Below, piece after piece: positions 1-12,300 of a stretch of 52,157 nt of DNA. Within the stretch, counting starts at the first letter, position 1, and each line of letters opens with the position of its first letter. Below the pieces are notes generated by a model. It was not told where the DNA came from. It ran no database searches and saw only the letters and a program-made list of their open reading frames with translations. Origin of the DNA: Strongylocentrotus pallidus. Taxonomy: Eukaryota; Echinodermata; Echinoidea; Camarodonta; Strongylocentrotidae. The stretch is taken from positions 4,967,962-5,020,118 of the forward strand of contig JARBES010000124.1 of NCBI GenBank assembly GCA_030265145.1. The letters run 5' to 3'. Made by a program: the position numbers and the translations under genes.

Positions 1-348
1 GGCAGTAACAAGAAAAGGAAAATGGGAAAGCAGGATGATGATGACAGTGATGATGACGATGCATCATCATCATCATCTGAGGAGGAGGAGGAGGAGGAAG
101 AAGAGGAGGAAGGAGGAGAAAAGCAGGAACAAGGGAGTGATATAGATGATGAAGAATCAAGCCTTCATCACCATGGTGACAAGGACAGTGTATCTGTTGA
201 TAGGATTATTGATAACGAGCAAAACTCTGCTAGTGCTTCAGACGATAACAAAGCAAGAACTAAAAGTGAAAGTGATAAGGCAGTGAAAGATGATGTCAAA
301 AGTGAGCCAGCTACATATGTTCAAGTGAAGAGAACACCAGAGATTCAG
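1..348 (+). CDS. DHX37: DHX37 acidic N-terminal exon (partial)
   Basis: The frame is open from base 1, so the exon probably begins upstream and the ATG at 22 need not be the start. It encodes a basic patch (KKRK), an Asp run, a Ser run and about 11 consecutive Glu, then a polar stretch ending in RTPEIQ. Human DHX37 has the same order: basic patch, acidic run, then NRSPEMQ just before the helicase core. The donor is GT at 349-350, phase 0, joining to the exon at 1456. Low-complexity Glu and Asp codons make this exon prone to length change. It is present only in contig 1, so there is no allele to compare. Confidence 0.85.
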
Positions 349-3300
349 GTATTAGTGTGTGAGCACTCACCAGAATATTTTATTATTATTATATTATTAT
401 GGGTTCTTTTAAAGCGCTCATGTCCGTCAAAGTTGACACTCCTGATGCTCCACAACAATTACCCTAGCTTTAGTGCATGAAGTACATCTTTCTTTTGTTA
501 TATATGTGGGAGCATACTGAGCTTCAGTAGTTCAAAACTCTTTGCTTTATTGCTGGCATATCTTTTAGTAATATAATTAGCTTATCAGGTAATATTATAT
601 CATCTGAAAGAAGACCTCATAATCATTGCTGAACTTTTGGGGCAGCTAAAGGCTTTGAGAGATAGAGGGCCAAAAATTCAGTCTGAAATTACTTGTTTTA
701 AATTTTTGTTGTATGTTGAGGTCCAATGTCATCGTCTTAATGCCATTTGATGTGGAGTAAAATATTGAAATGTGCTTTTAACCATTTCTTGGTTTTACCT
801 ATATAATGCATCATGAAGGAATTATGGTGACTCTGTTCAGACTCATTCAAAGTTTCAAACTCAGTCTAAAATACAACATTTGGATTTAATTTAGCTATTA
901 AATTCTGTAGAAGGTAATCTTGAAAAGGATATGCTTAAAACAGGCAACTGAGGTACTGAGGAAGGAAGGGAAAAGTATAGTTTGCACTGCACAGTTATCC
1001 TTTATTAATTAATACTCGCACCCTGTTCATGGTCGACTCATAAATTATTGCCCACACCATCAATTGAACAGAAGCTGTGAAACTCACTGAATCAATATTT
1101 GAGCCAGAAAAAAAAAAAAAAGCGCCATCTAATCATCATTGATGAAGAACAACAAAAAAACAGTATTGCCAGGCGGAAAAATCTTTTAAGATTGTACAGC
1201 CTAAAAACCAAATAACAACAACTAGATTCAATTCAATTCAATTCAATTCAGTTTATTCAATTCCAATAAAATATACCAAACAGACTACAATCATGACAGA
1301 ATAAGAGTATAAATCGATCAAGAGTACAAAATACGGTAAAATGATAAAACAATAAAGCGATACATCAGATAACAACATAAGATTATTGGAATTGGTATTT
1401 AGATATTTTGGATATCAACGAAAAACATTTGTGTGTTATTGTTGTCTCATTGCAGGAGGCAAGGCTTAGATTGCCAATCCTTGCTGAGGAGCAGATGGTG
1501 ATGGAAGGTATCCATGACAACCCAGTTGTTATCATCTGTGGTGAGACCGGGAGTGGAAAGACAACTCAAGTTCCTCAATTCTTATATGAAGCTGGTTATG
1601 CGATGTAAGTACTCTTTGTTATTAAAGCTTTATTCACTTTTGAACTGGTCAACTGTCTTTAAAAAACTGCTGTGGCAAAATATAATGGCATGAGCGTATA
1701 GTGCTAATCACATTTTCATGTATCTTATAACAAACTTTGTTGGAATTAATGTATTCAACAACATTTCAGTCATATACATCCATTTCCCTCTGTTTTGGGA
1801 TGCAACCCTTTTAATAGCGTCTTTTAATTTTTTTTTATAGTAAACTATTTGATTGCAATTTGAAATTGTAAGCATGGATTTTGAATGAATGTGACTTAAT
1901 GTTTAATATGTATGAATATTCTCTTGTGATTTTGCAGGAAAGGTTTGATAGGTGTAACTGAACCCAGGCGTGTAGCAGCAGTCAGTATGTCACAACGTGT
2001 GGCCAAGGAGATGAACTTACCAACCAGGTAATAATATTGCCTCTTAATTGTGCTCAATAGTTTGGAGTCAATGCGACAAATCGTATGCTTCTTTGATTAT
2101 ATTCTTTGATCATAAAAAAGTGTATGAAGATCGATTGTAATCACATTTGAGAAAGGTGAAAAGTTGTTAACATGCATGCATGTTTTGTGGTGTGTGTATG
2201 GGGGGGGGGATCAAGGTACTGGGGATTAAATTTTTTAATGAATTTGCTGACATTATATTTAGTCTACATTTTGTCTCATTTTTTCGCAATTTGTTGGTTG
2301 TCATTTTCGTTTGTCGTTATTAATTGAAGTTCTTAAATTTAGAGCAATGGGGTTTCAGGCATATCTTGGGTGTCTTGTCCTGTTGTCTGTTATGTGTAAA
2401 TGTTACAGAACTGTACTTTGTGTTTCTATCATTCACAGTGTGGTTTCGTACCAGATCCGTTATGCAGGCAGTGTTTCAGATGACACAAAGATCAAGTTCA
2501 TGACGGATGGTGTGTTAATGAAGGAGGTTCAGAAGGTGAGTCATCTATTTCAGATTATTGTTTATTCTAGAACCTTTAGCAGTTTGAATGTCAGTAGTAG
2601 CGACTAAAATGAGTATTATTTGTTTTTGAATTTAAAGAAATGTTTGAACAACTACAGAATATCCGATTACATAAGTAACCCCAATTCTCACACTGACACC
2701 AGAGCCTAACCTTGACTTGTTTTGCTAACCCTAACCTTTATTGAACCATACCCCTGACCCCAACCCTAACCCTAATCCAACCCTTATCATAAACTTAAGC
2801 CTATTCAGCTAAAGCCCAACCCTGACCCTAGCTTAAGTGCTAACCCTAATGCTTATCCTAATTGTAAAATCTGTACTGGTAAATGATGGCCATTCTGCGG
2901 TGAAGCCAAAATATCTTCATTCTTATGAAATGAGCTAAAATGAATAGTTTTACTCTGTTGTTAACTTGCTCTATTGATTTTTTCTTCCAGGATTTCTTAC
3001 TCACCAAGTACTCTGTCATCATCATTGACGAGGCTCATGAGAGGAGTGTCTATACAGACATTCTGATTGGTCTACTCTCTAGGATTGTACCACTCAGATA
3101 CAAGGTAGGATATATTATGGCATGCTTTCATCAGGATCTGCGAATCATTTCTATTTGTGGTCAAAATAGAAATGATTCCCAGATCTTGATGTTCCATACA
3201 AATGAATGCAGTGAAACTAAAGTGAACTTTACAGGTTTAGCTAACAGATTACCCAATTGGATGAAGTTGGATATAAATAAGGCCAGCCGAGGCTATTTAT

Positions 3301-6300
3301 CTGCAAACTGTTTGTATTGTATATCAGCTAGTATCAGGACTAAAGTGCCAATTTTGCGTGTGTTTGATTCTTCTACTGTTTATAGTTTCATAATTTTGTA
3401 ATTATTGATCAGATTTTCTGAAACATTTACCCATCCTTTCATATATATTGTTTTACCTTTCTTTATCATGGAGCAACTTTATGATATATATGTGTTATAT
3501 CAGGATGGAGTTCCCCTTTAAGAAATCCCTTTCATCTTATTTTTCCTTTACTTTGATGTGCTTCTCTTCAGGAGAATACATCTACATTTGTTCCTTTGTT
3601 GTGCTCTCATAATCTGTTGTATTTGTTTGTTATTCTTTTCCAGAAAGGAAACCCTCTGAGGCTTGTCATCATGTCGGCTACTCTGAGAGTGGAGGATTTC
3701 ACAGAGAACAAGAGACTTTTCAAGGTCACCCCACCAGTCATTAAGGTACTAAGCTGTGCATTTATCTACACTGCTTCTCTCCACCCAGGTGTAGGATGGG
3801 TACCTGGTAGGATGTGAATGTCATTGTCTTTGAAGTAGTATATGCGTGCCTGTTATATAGCGGCTCTCCAGTGGATTGAAGAGTGTGCACTGTAAAGTGT
3901 AGAATCAAAATTGAATCCAATGACCAGGATGATAATACGCTGGAAGCGCTTTGGTCAGTCATTATCTGGTTAGGTGGTGTATAAGAACAGTTAGTTTAAT
4001 TTATTATCATTAAAAATTGTTCCATAAGTATCATGGTTTGAAAGTTCCCCTTTTTTTTTGGGGGGGGGGGGGGTTGTGATGTAATCAGCCCTCAGCTCTA
4101 CAATTTGTTTTGAGTTTTCAAATCCAATAACAAGGCTCATTCATTCTCTTCTTTATTTGGGCTCCATTAGGTTGAATCTCGACAGTTTCCAGTGACCATT
4201 CATTTCAACAAGCGCACCCCTGTAGAAGACTACATCACTGAAGTACATCGAAAGGTAAGAATCCACAAAGAAAGTCAACACTGCAAAAAGTCATCAAGTT
4301 TACTGCAAATTGTTCATGGATTGTTGAGTTATGTTATTAGGTTTCCCTGGTTACTATCCTGTGTTTTTTATTTTGTAGCATTTGGGATATGACAAATATG
4401 AATTAACAGCATGACCTCAGTATTTGGAATGGAAAAATGTGATGAAATCTTGAAAAAAAGACATAGAAACAAGGGGCATGTTTACAGTGAGATATATGTA
4501 AAGAAATGTATAGAAGTATGGTAGGATGGGAATCAATGATTTTTCCAGCAACATTTTCTACCATTTGGAATGGAGCAATCAACAATTATCTCTCTCTCTC
4601 TCTCTCTTTTTCTCTCTCTTTTTTTTAGGTCTTAAAAATTCACCGTACGTTGCCACCAGGGGGCATCCTTGTCTTTGTTACCGGTCAACATGAGGTCAAC
4701 ACACTTTGCCGTAAATTCAAGGCTGTGGGTAAGAGGAATATTTCTTATACAAGAAACCATTTCAATCATCAAATTAGTTACACACTTAATTTTCTTTAAT
4801 CAGTAATTATTTTGACCAGTTAGAAATTAAAGTTTATTTTACATACCTCTCATTTCGATTACTGTGATATCATTTTATAGGGAAGAGAACAGGTCCTAAG
4901 AGAGAGCCCGATACATCAGGTACAGGTCCTAATAAAGACCAGGACCCAAATGAAGACCAGGAACCAGTTCAAGAAGATCTCAAGAAGGCGGAAGAAGAGA
5001 AGAAGGCTTTCAAGAAATGGAAACTACCCAAGATCAGTTTGGACAGGTTTGTCAGTCTTCTTCTATTAAACCTGTTCAAGACAAGAATTTTTAAAGGGAT
5101 AAATGGTTCAGTTGCTGTGCTTCAAATTAGCAACACTGGCATTTTACCCATATTCATTTATTTTGTCAAATGAAAGGTCTTGTTTCTTTAAAGAATTAAA
5201 AAAAAGGTGTATCAATGGAAAGTTTAAAAATTATTTAAAAAAAGTGAACTTGTTTAGAAAGAACAGCAGTTTTGGACTTAACAGGATTTTAATATATTAT
5301 CTCATCTTTCACGTGAAATTCTATACAGAAATACAACAAAAATGGGCACAGTTTTTACAACAATTTATATCTCCTGCTCATGCTTCTGCTATATTTCTTT
5401 TGGCTTCAAAATAAAGTCAATGAAACAACCCAACAAAAGATTATTCAACTGGAATATAGTTAGTTTGAATTTGAGCATTTACGCACTATTTCTATGTGTT
5501 GTTCATCTGCTACTCTTACAGTTACTCAGCCCAGCCCCATGATGTGGAGAATGATGTCGATGACGAAGTGGATGGTGACGTCGACAGTGATGACCAGTCA
5601 GAGGAAGAACTTGAAGATGAAGTTAAAGATGAAGAGGTAGGTGCAAACAATGTAATTCTTTTTCTTAACATTTACAATTTTGTATGCACAGTTGCTCTTA
5701 ACTTGTAGTTTGGCTCAAACTGTACTCATAGCCCTAAATATAGTCCTAATACTGAGCAGACAGTGATGAAAGTTTGATGTCTTACCTGTGTCCACTTTTT
5801 GTAAAGTTACCACATGCCTTCTTTCTGGGATTTTAAAAGGAAAATCAAACAGTAAATCATTTAAATGACAACATGTTGAATAGTTCAAAATTACTGTTTC
5901 CTATACACCAATTGGCTACTGTTTAACATATTCTTTACAGCTTCAGTCCATGTACATTTTTAGTTGCATGATTATTTGCAAGAAGAATGTAATAAAATTA
6001 CAAAAGTAAACATTGTCGCTACTTAAACAAAAAAATGCTTTTCAATTTAGTCTTGTAACAGAAGTGATAGATTGTCCAAGAAAATTAGATATGAGATTGT
6101 GCTACTTTTCCTCAACAACAGGAGAAAATCCTGGACTCGGAGGCTGCTGAGGACCAGGTCCCGATGCATGTCCTTCCTATGTACTCCCTGCTGGCCCCTC
6201 ACAGACAGGCCCAGGTCTTCCAACCAACTCCAGAGGGCACCAGAATGGTCGTTGTGGCAACCAATGTGGCGGAAACCTCCCTCACCATCCCAGGCATCAA

Positions 6301-9300
6301 ATATGTTGTAGACACTGGCAGGGTATGTCAGGTTATATTTGTACGATGTTATAATTATGAATATTCCTCACTTAACAATGATTACAGAAATAATAACAAT
6401 GCCAAATCTATTCTATTTGTATCATCAATTTGTTTGCAAGTAGGGAATAAGTAATAAGTTATGATCTATCCGACTGTGTATTATGTGTACTTGTCTATAT
6501 CTAAGTTTTGTTGAAATGCTTTTTAATACTTGTAAAACTTGCAATGTGATTTAGCTTTAGGGCTACCATTTTGAAGTTGTCTAATAAAAACCATTCTACT
6601 ACTACTACTACATGATCGTATTGGTGAATCTTTCTTGACAATGTATGTACCGTAGGCATTTAGAAATTTGTCTAAATTTCATCATAGACATGATAAATAA
6701 CTGTGTAAGCCAATATTTTCACATACATAGTTTTTCATGGATGTCACGGACATAAACCTTTTTTGTGTGAATACTTGTTTTTGCAATAAGTAACACAGAC
6801 TACTTACAGCAATTCAAGAAATTCATCCCCCCCCCCAAAAAAAAAAATGTTGTGAAAGTAAAGTAAAGGCTTATTCAGCAGAACTCTGCCTTTATAAATA
6901 TTTTGTCAGTGTATGAATGCTTCGCAGATTGTTATTCCTTATTTTGTCCATTTGCTGAACTTGTCTTATAGGTCAAAAGGCGTTTCTATGACAAGGTCAC
7001 GGGTGTGTCCTCCTTCAAGGTTGACTGGACATCTAAGGCCTCCGGCAATCAGAGAGCAGGGAGAGCTGGTAGGACGGAACCTGGACACTGCTATAGGTAA
7101 CAGTCATCATGACAATGACAATGGCAAGGATGGGGTCAAGGGTCATCCTGATAAGGGGAAATATAATCTAAATGAATTCATACACGATTTAAAGGTTGTA
7201 TACCAGATACATCTTTATTAGAAAATAGAGAAAATGATGTGAGTTCAACAATGATGTGAAATTTGATTATATTTGTATACTGAACACTTTTGTCTCTTGG
7301 CAGTTTACGTCTTGGTCTGCATTAGTGTTTGTTCCTGAATGCTTTATGAGAGGCGTTATTTCTAGGACATTTTGATATTTGTGTTGTTATGTATCAACCT
7401 CATTTTGATTACATTCGAACACTTCAAACCTCAAACTAATTAACTGATCTCTTTGTTGGTCTTGATTATCTTTTCCTTCTGATCAGGTTGTTTTCATCCG
7501 CTGTCTTTGCTAATGACTTTGAGACCTTTGACCCCCCTGAGATCACCAGGCGACCTGTCGAAGACCTCATCCTGCAGATGAAAGTAAGTGCAGCTCTTCA
7601 TTTTCATTCATTCAATTTTCTACTTGTTGGTTGTACATTATCCAAAGGGCATAGACGATTTCTTTGTTCACAGCTTGATCAATAGTAGGCACTGTTAAAG
7701 GCCATTTCATGATTTGAACTATGTTCTTGAAATGTATACGCTTAAAACATTGGCTGTTCTTTTCAAAGTAGTAATGGAGCACAGCCATTATTGTCAGAGA
7801 GTTTTTGCAGAGTTGATCTCTTTACATTTTTGACACTTTTATTTGAGCCAGGACCTATTTCTCAAAGCCTTTTTTCAATGACAAATGACAAAAATCAGTT
7901 ACAAATCTGCTGATAACCAATCAGAAGCAAGGATTTCACTAGCTTATAACAAAAACTGTCATTTGTCATTGATGACAAGTTATGTGAAATGGGGCCATGT
8001 CATTTAAGTTGTTATTAAGAAATGTGTTTTTGAAAGAGTGGTCTATATAGAGAAGTATTTGTTATATTGAGCAAACTCAAGTTCATATTGGTCAATTGTT
8101 TTATTTTTGTTTTCATTTCAGGATATGGGCATAGACAAGGTGGTCAACTTTCCTTTCCCAACATGTCCAGATGAAGAGAGTTTGAAGGTAAGCCATTTGA
8201 ATTATCATCGTAAAACATCTACTCCAATTTTTATTTATAAATGTAAGTTTTTTATGCCTTCGCTACAAAGTAGCCGGAAGTCTAACACCCTCTTGGCGGT
8301 AGGGTGAATTGTCATGGAAGCATGTTGTGTACAATTCTTTGACTGCAGTGAAAAGGCTGATACTTCATAATCATGCTGTAATCGTATTCTTTCAAATGTC
8401 TTTTATTTGATAGGCTGCAGAAAGGTTGCTGATCTCCCTAGGTGCGTTAGAACAACCTCCCAAGCCAAAGAGATTCAGAGATATGAAGAAAGGTAAATAA
8501 CACTTTTGATTTGGAGACTTATTGATTTTCCTCTGTTAGTTTTGAGAGTACCAATAACAGTAGAAGTAAATCATGTCATGGCATGCAATTTATCTTGTTT
8601 AGGCCGAAAAGGAAAAAAATATTGTTAGGTTGATTTAGTTATGATGGAGAGTTGGTGGCTGCACATTTACGTGTACATCCAAATTGCAGTGTTAGATCCA
8701 TTATCATCAACATTTGACTACATTTCAATTTGCTTTCTCCATTTACTGTCATTTCAAGTTGTATATTACATATATTCTCTATTATAAACAGCTTTTATGG
8801 CTTAATGTTTCGTCAACTATGGAAATGAAATGTGTCGGTTGTGTATATTGCTGCCAATAACTGTTTATTGATATCTCTTTTTGATATGGCACATAATAGA
8901 ATTCTTCAGCACAAGGATCACCGATGTTGGTCGAGCCATGGCCTGTTTGCCTGTAGCCCCCTGCTATGCTAAGATGATCTCTCTCGGTCAGCAGGAGGGA
9001 TGTCTGCCCTATGTCATAGCTCTTGTCTCAGCACTCACAGTCAGAGTAAGTATCAGCATGCAGAGTCACAGTCACTGATTTGTCTGCCTCATGCCATATC
9101 ACTTGTTGGGCACTTACATTGTGGGTAAGCTACAGATATGAATAAATGTTGAATAATTCATGAATGTTGAATAATTCATGAATCAGATGAATAAATTATA
9201 TGAATATGAATATTCATTTATATGCATAAGTCATACACAAAATGAAGGATGTATGAAACAAAATAAAAAATGAATATGTCAATATCTTAATTTACAAGTA

Positions 9301-12300
9301 ACATGAATAGTCAAGATGAAAGAAGTAGTAACTTCACATTCTTCACGCATCAATAGGTAAACTTAATTTGGAATTCTTCCTATTTTCTGGTCTTCATAAT
9401 TGAAGGTCTAACTATCTCTCTGTGCTTGTTAGAGAATTGAAAGCAATTTAAACCAATCTTCTTCAAGTGTTTCATTCCTTCATTTAATAAGTTTGCTTTG
9501 CTTCGCTGTATAAATTCAACACATGAAGTGCATTAAAAGCCTGTCTGTACTGATTTGGCCAGGGGGGTAAGACCTCCCTGCAAGGTCACTGACAGGTGGT
9601 TATCTCATCGAATCAGCTCTCAATTAACATAAGAAAAAGGGGATCATGGGGGACCAACAGGCATTGATTAGGCATTGTTTGCTATATAGAGGGCGCAAGT
9701 AGCTATAAGTAGTGCAGTGGGGCTTTAAGGCATTGCATTGTTTGTGTCTATGTTTGACTAATTCAGGAAATCTTTGAGGAGAGTTCAATGCAGGGACACA
9801 CAGATGCAGAGGTGAGTGGTCTCTCAAATTTGTTGAAAATTCAGTTTTGTGTTTATGATTAGTTTTTAGCATTATAAGTCTATAATAATAATCATAAAAT
9901 AGAAAGAAAATAATGTAAAAATATATTATTGATGTATCGTGTTGATATCTGTCTATTTTTCCAAAGTTTTCTCTGAATTCAATATACAACCCATTAGTTT
10001 TCATCTTTATCTGAGTATAAAATAAATCTTTATTGACCTTCCATCAATCATAAAATTAAAAAAAGTATAGAGGCAATGATTTGTTTTGTAATGAAAATAC
10101 ATTTTATGGCAATAAACATTCAGTAAGCGTGTAAATAACACAAATCAAACTTAAAGCAGTATGATTTCATGAGATCCGTTTATTTTTTTGTATCCTTTTA
10201 GAGAGAAGCGCACAAGAAGCTTCAAGCGAGAGTGGCACATAACAAAAAGATCTGGGCTGGAAAGGTATGTAATGGAACTTTACTCTTTTTTCAACAGTAT
10301 TTTTCGTCTATGTACATAAATACAAGCACATACATGAAGTGATTGTCAAAAGCTTTTATCAATATGGAACAAATTTTACATACATATTACCTATAATAAT
10401 AATAATAATAATGGAGTCTCATAAAGCGCTCATGTCTGGCACATTGCCACTCCTGGTACTCCATTATTATCACCCTGGTTTTAGCGTGGCTGGCGGGCAA
10501 TAGCCAGATTGCAATTGTAGATTAATATCTTGCCAAAGGGCATTAGTGCTGCGACAGGGATAAGCAGCCCGTATTTTGCGGTACACAGTCCGGAAACTCT
10601 TATAGGAGACTTGATGGTGTTGCTGAGTGCCTTGGGTGCATCTGAGTATGCTGGCTTTTTGATTTTGTTATTTTTTACACATTTTTACACATTATTTACT
10701 CGCGCTCGTTTCTTTAGATCTTCTACAGCTTCCCATGTCATTTCTTACTTTCCATTTTTTAAAATTTCAACTTTGTAACCTTTGTTGTATCAGTCTCCCG
10801 ACTGTTTTAACAATGAATTTTGTTTCAATAAACTGAAATGAATGAGAAAAAAAATATACCCCTGCATTCTGTGCCTTATGTGATCTCAGATACAAGGCGA
10901 TGGGGGCAATTAATATCCATTAGATTAAAATAAATAAATTCATTATTTAAATGTGAAAGTAACCAGCCCTTGCCCCACTTATTTTCTTCCCTAGGGTGAT
11001 AATGCTCTTCTAGGAGACCTGATGGTATTGTTGGGTGCAGTGGGTGCATCTGAGTACGCTGGCTGTACCCCTGGCTTCTGTGCCTCACATGGTCTAAGAT
11101 ACAAGGCTATGGTGGAGATCAGAAACCATTAGATTAAAATCAGTTCTTACCCCACTTATTTTCTTCCCTAGGGTGACAATGCTCTTCTAGGAGACCTGAT
11201 GGTGTTGTTGGGCGCGGTGGGTGCATCAGAGTACGCTGGCTGCACCCCTGGCTTCTGTGCTTCACACGGTCTAAGATACAAGGCTATGGTCGAGATCAGA
11301 AAACTGAGGAGGCTTCTGACAAATGCAGGTAAGATTCTAATCATTTCCCTGTAAAACCAGAAACTTGTGATATGTTCATGAATTTCGCAAGGGCTTTCAA
11401 TTTGTATAAGTTGTATGTTGCGAAATTTTTCTGCTGTTTACAGTAGACCATAGAGAAAAAGAATTTAAAGATGTTATTGAGGCGGGATAGCTCAGTCGGT
11501 TCGAAACCAAGGCGATGTGCTAGTGCCTTTTGGTAAGGCATTAATCCTCACTACCAGGTCCCTCGGAGACCTTAAGCCGTCGGCCGTCTGGTTGCTTATT
11601 TACAAGCATTTATGATTTCTTAGCAGTCAGGTAAAATAACCATCACATCCAATTATCAATCATGCAATTTGAATTTTGCAAGAATCTGTCTAGAATTTAC
11701 TGAATGGCTGATTATGTCATGATAATAACATGTGTGTTTCATAAGACTTTTGAATCATCAAAATACAATAACAAAATGTGGAAATCTTGCTGAGTAATGA
11801 ACTCATTTTGAAGCTCATTTTTATCCCCTATCCTTTCTTTTTTCTCTCAGTTAATTCTGTTGATTCGGACTGTGGAGTCTTCATGGATCCTAAGATGTCC
11901 CCACCCACTTCCACTCAGGTAATATGACCTATAGCTAGAGATCAAAGAAATTTATAAAGATTATGTTGCTAGCTATCATTATAATTAAATTTAAAGACTA
12001 TTTGGAAGCCTGATGTACCTGGGAAGAGGAATATCAAACTGCCAAAAATAATATATCAAATAATCTTTGATAATGCATATCTAGTTTTTGTAGATAACTA
12101 GATACTTCAACAAAAAATAAAAAAATGGAAACAGGAACCAAAGTTACCAACTTTCTTGTGGAATCTATTTGTAATACATGGATGTAAACTACAGTAGGTC
12201 ATAAAATAATGAAGTTCTCCCCAGTTAATTGATGTGATTCTAAAGCTTCACTGCCTCATACATGTAATTAACAAACACTTGGTATTAATCTTAGATTGCC

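Noticed and set aside
940-1000. A possible extra exon after an AAACAG acceptor in the first DHX37 intron
   Set aside because: It is short, soon reaches a stop without a good donor, and the human protein has no matching segment.
10995-11172. A mutually exclusive alternative DHX37 exon
   Set aside because: The copy has an acceptor but no donor and runs into a stop, so it cannot replace the real exon in frame.
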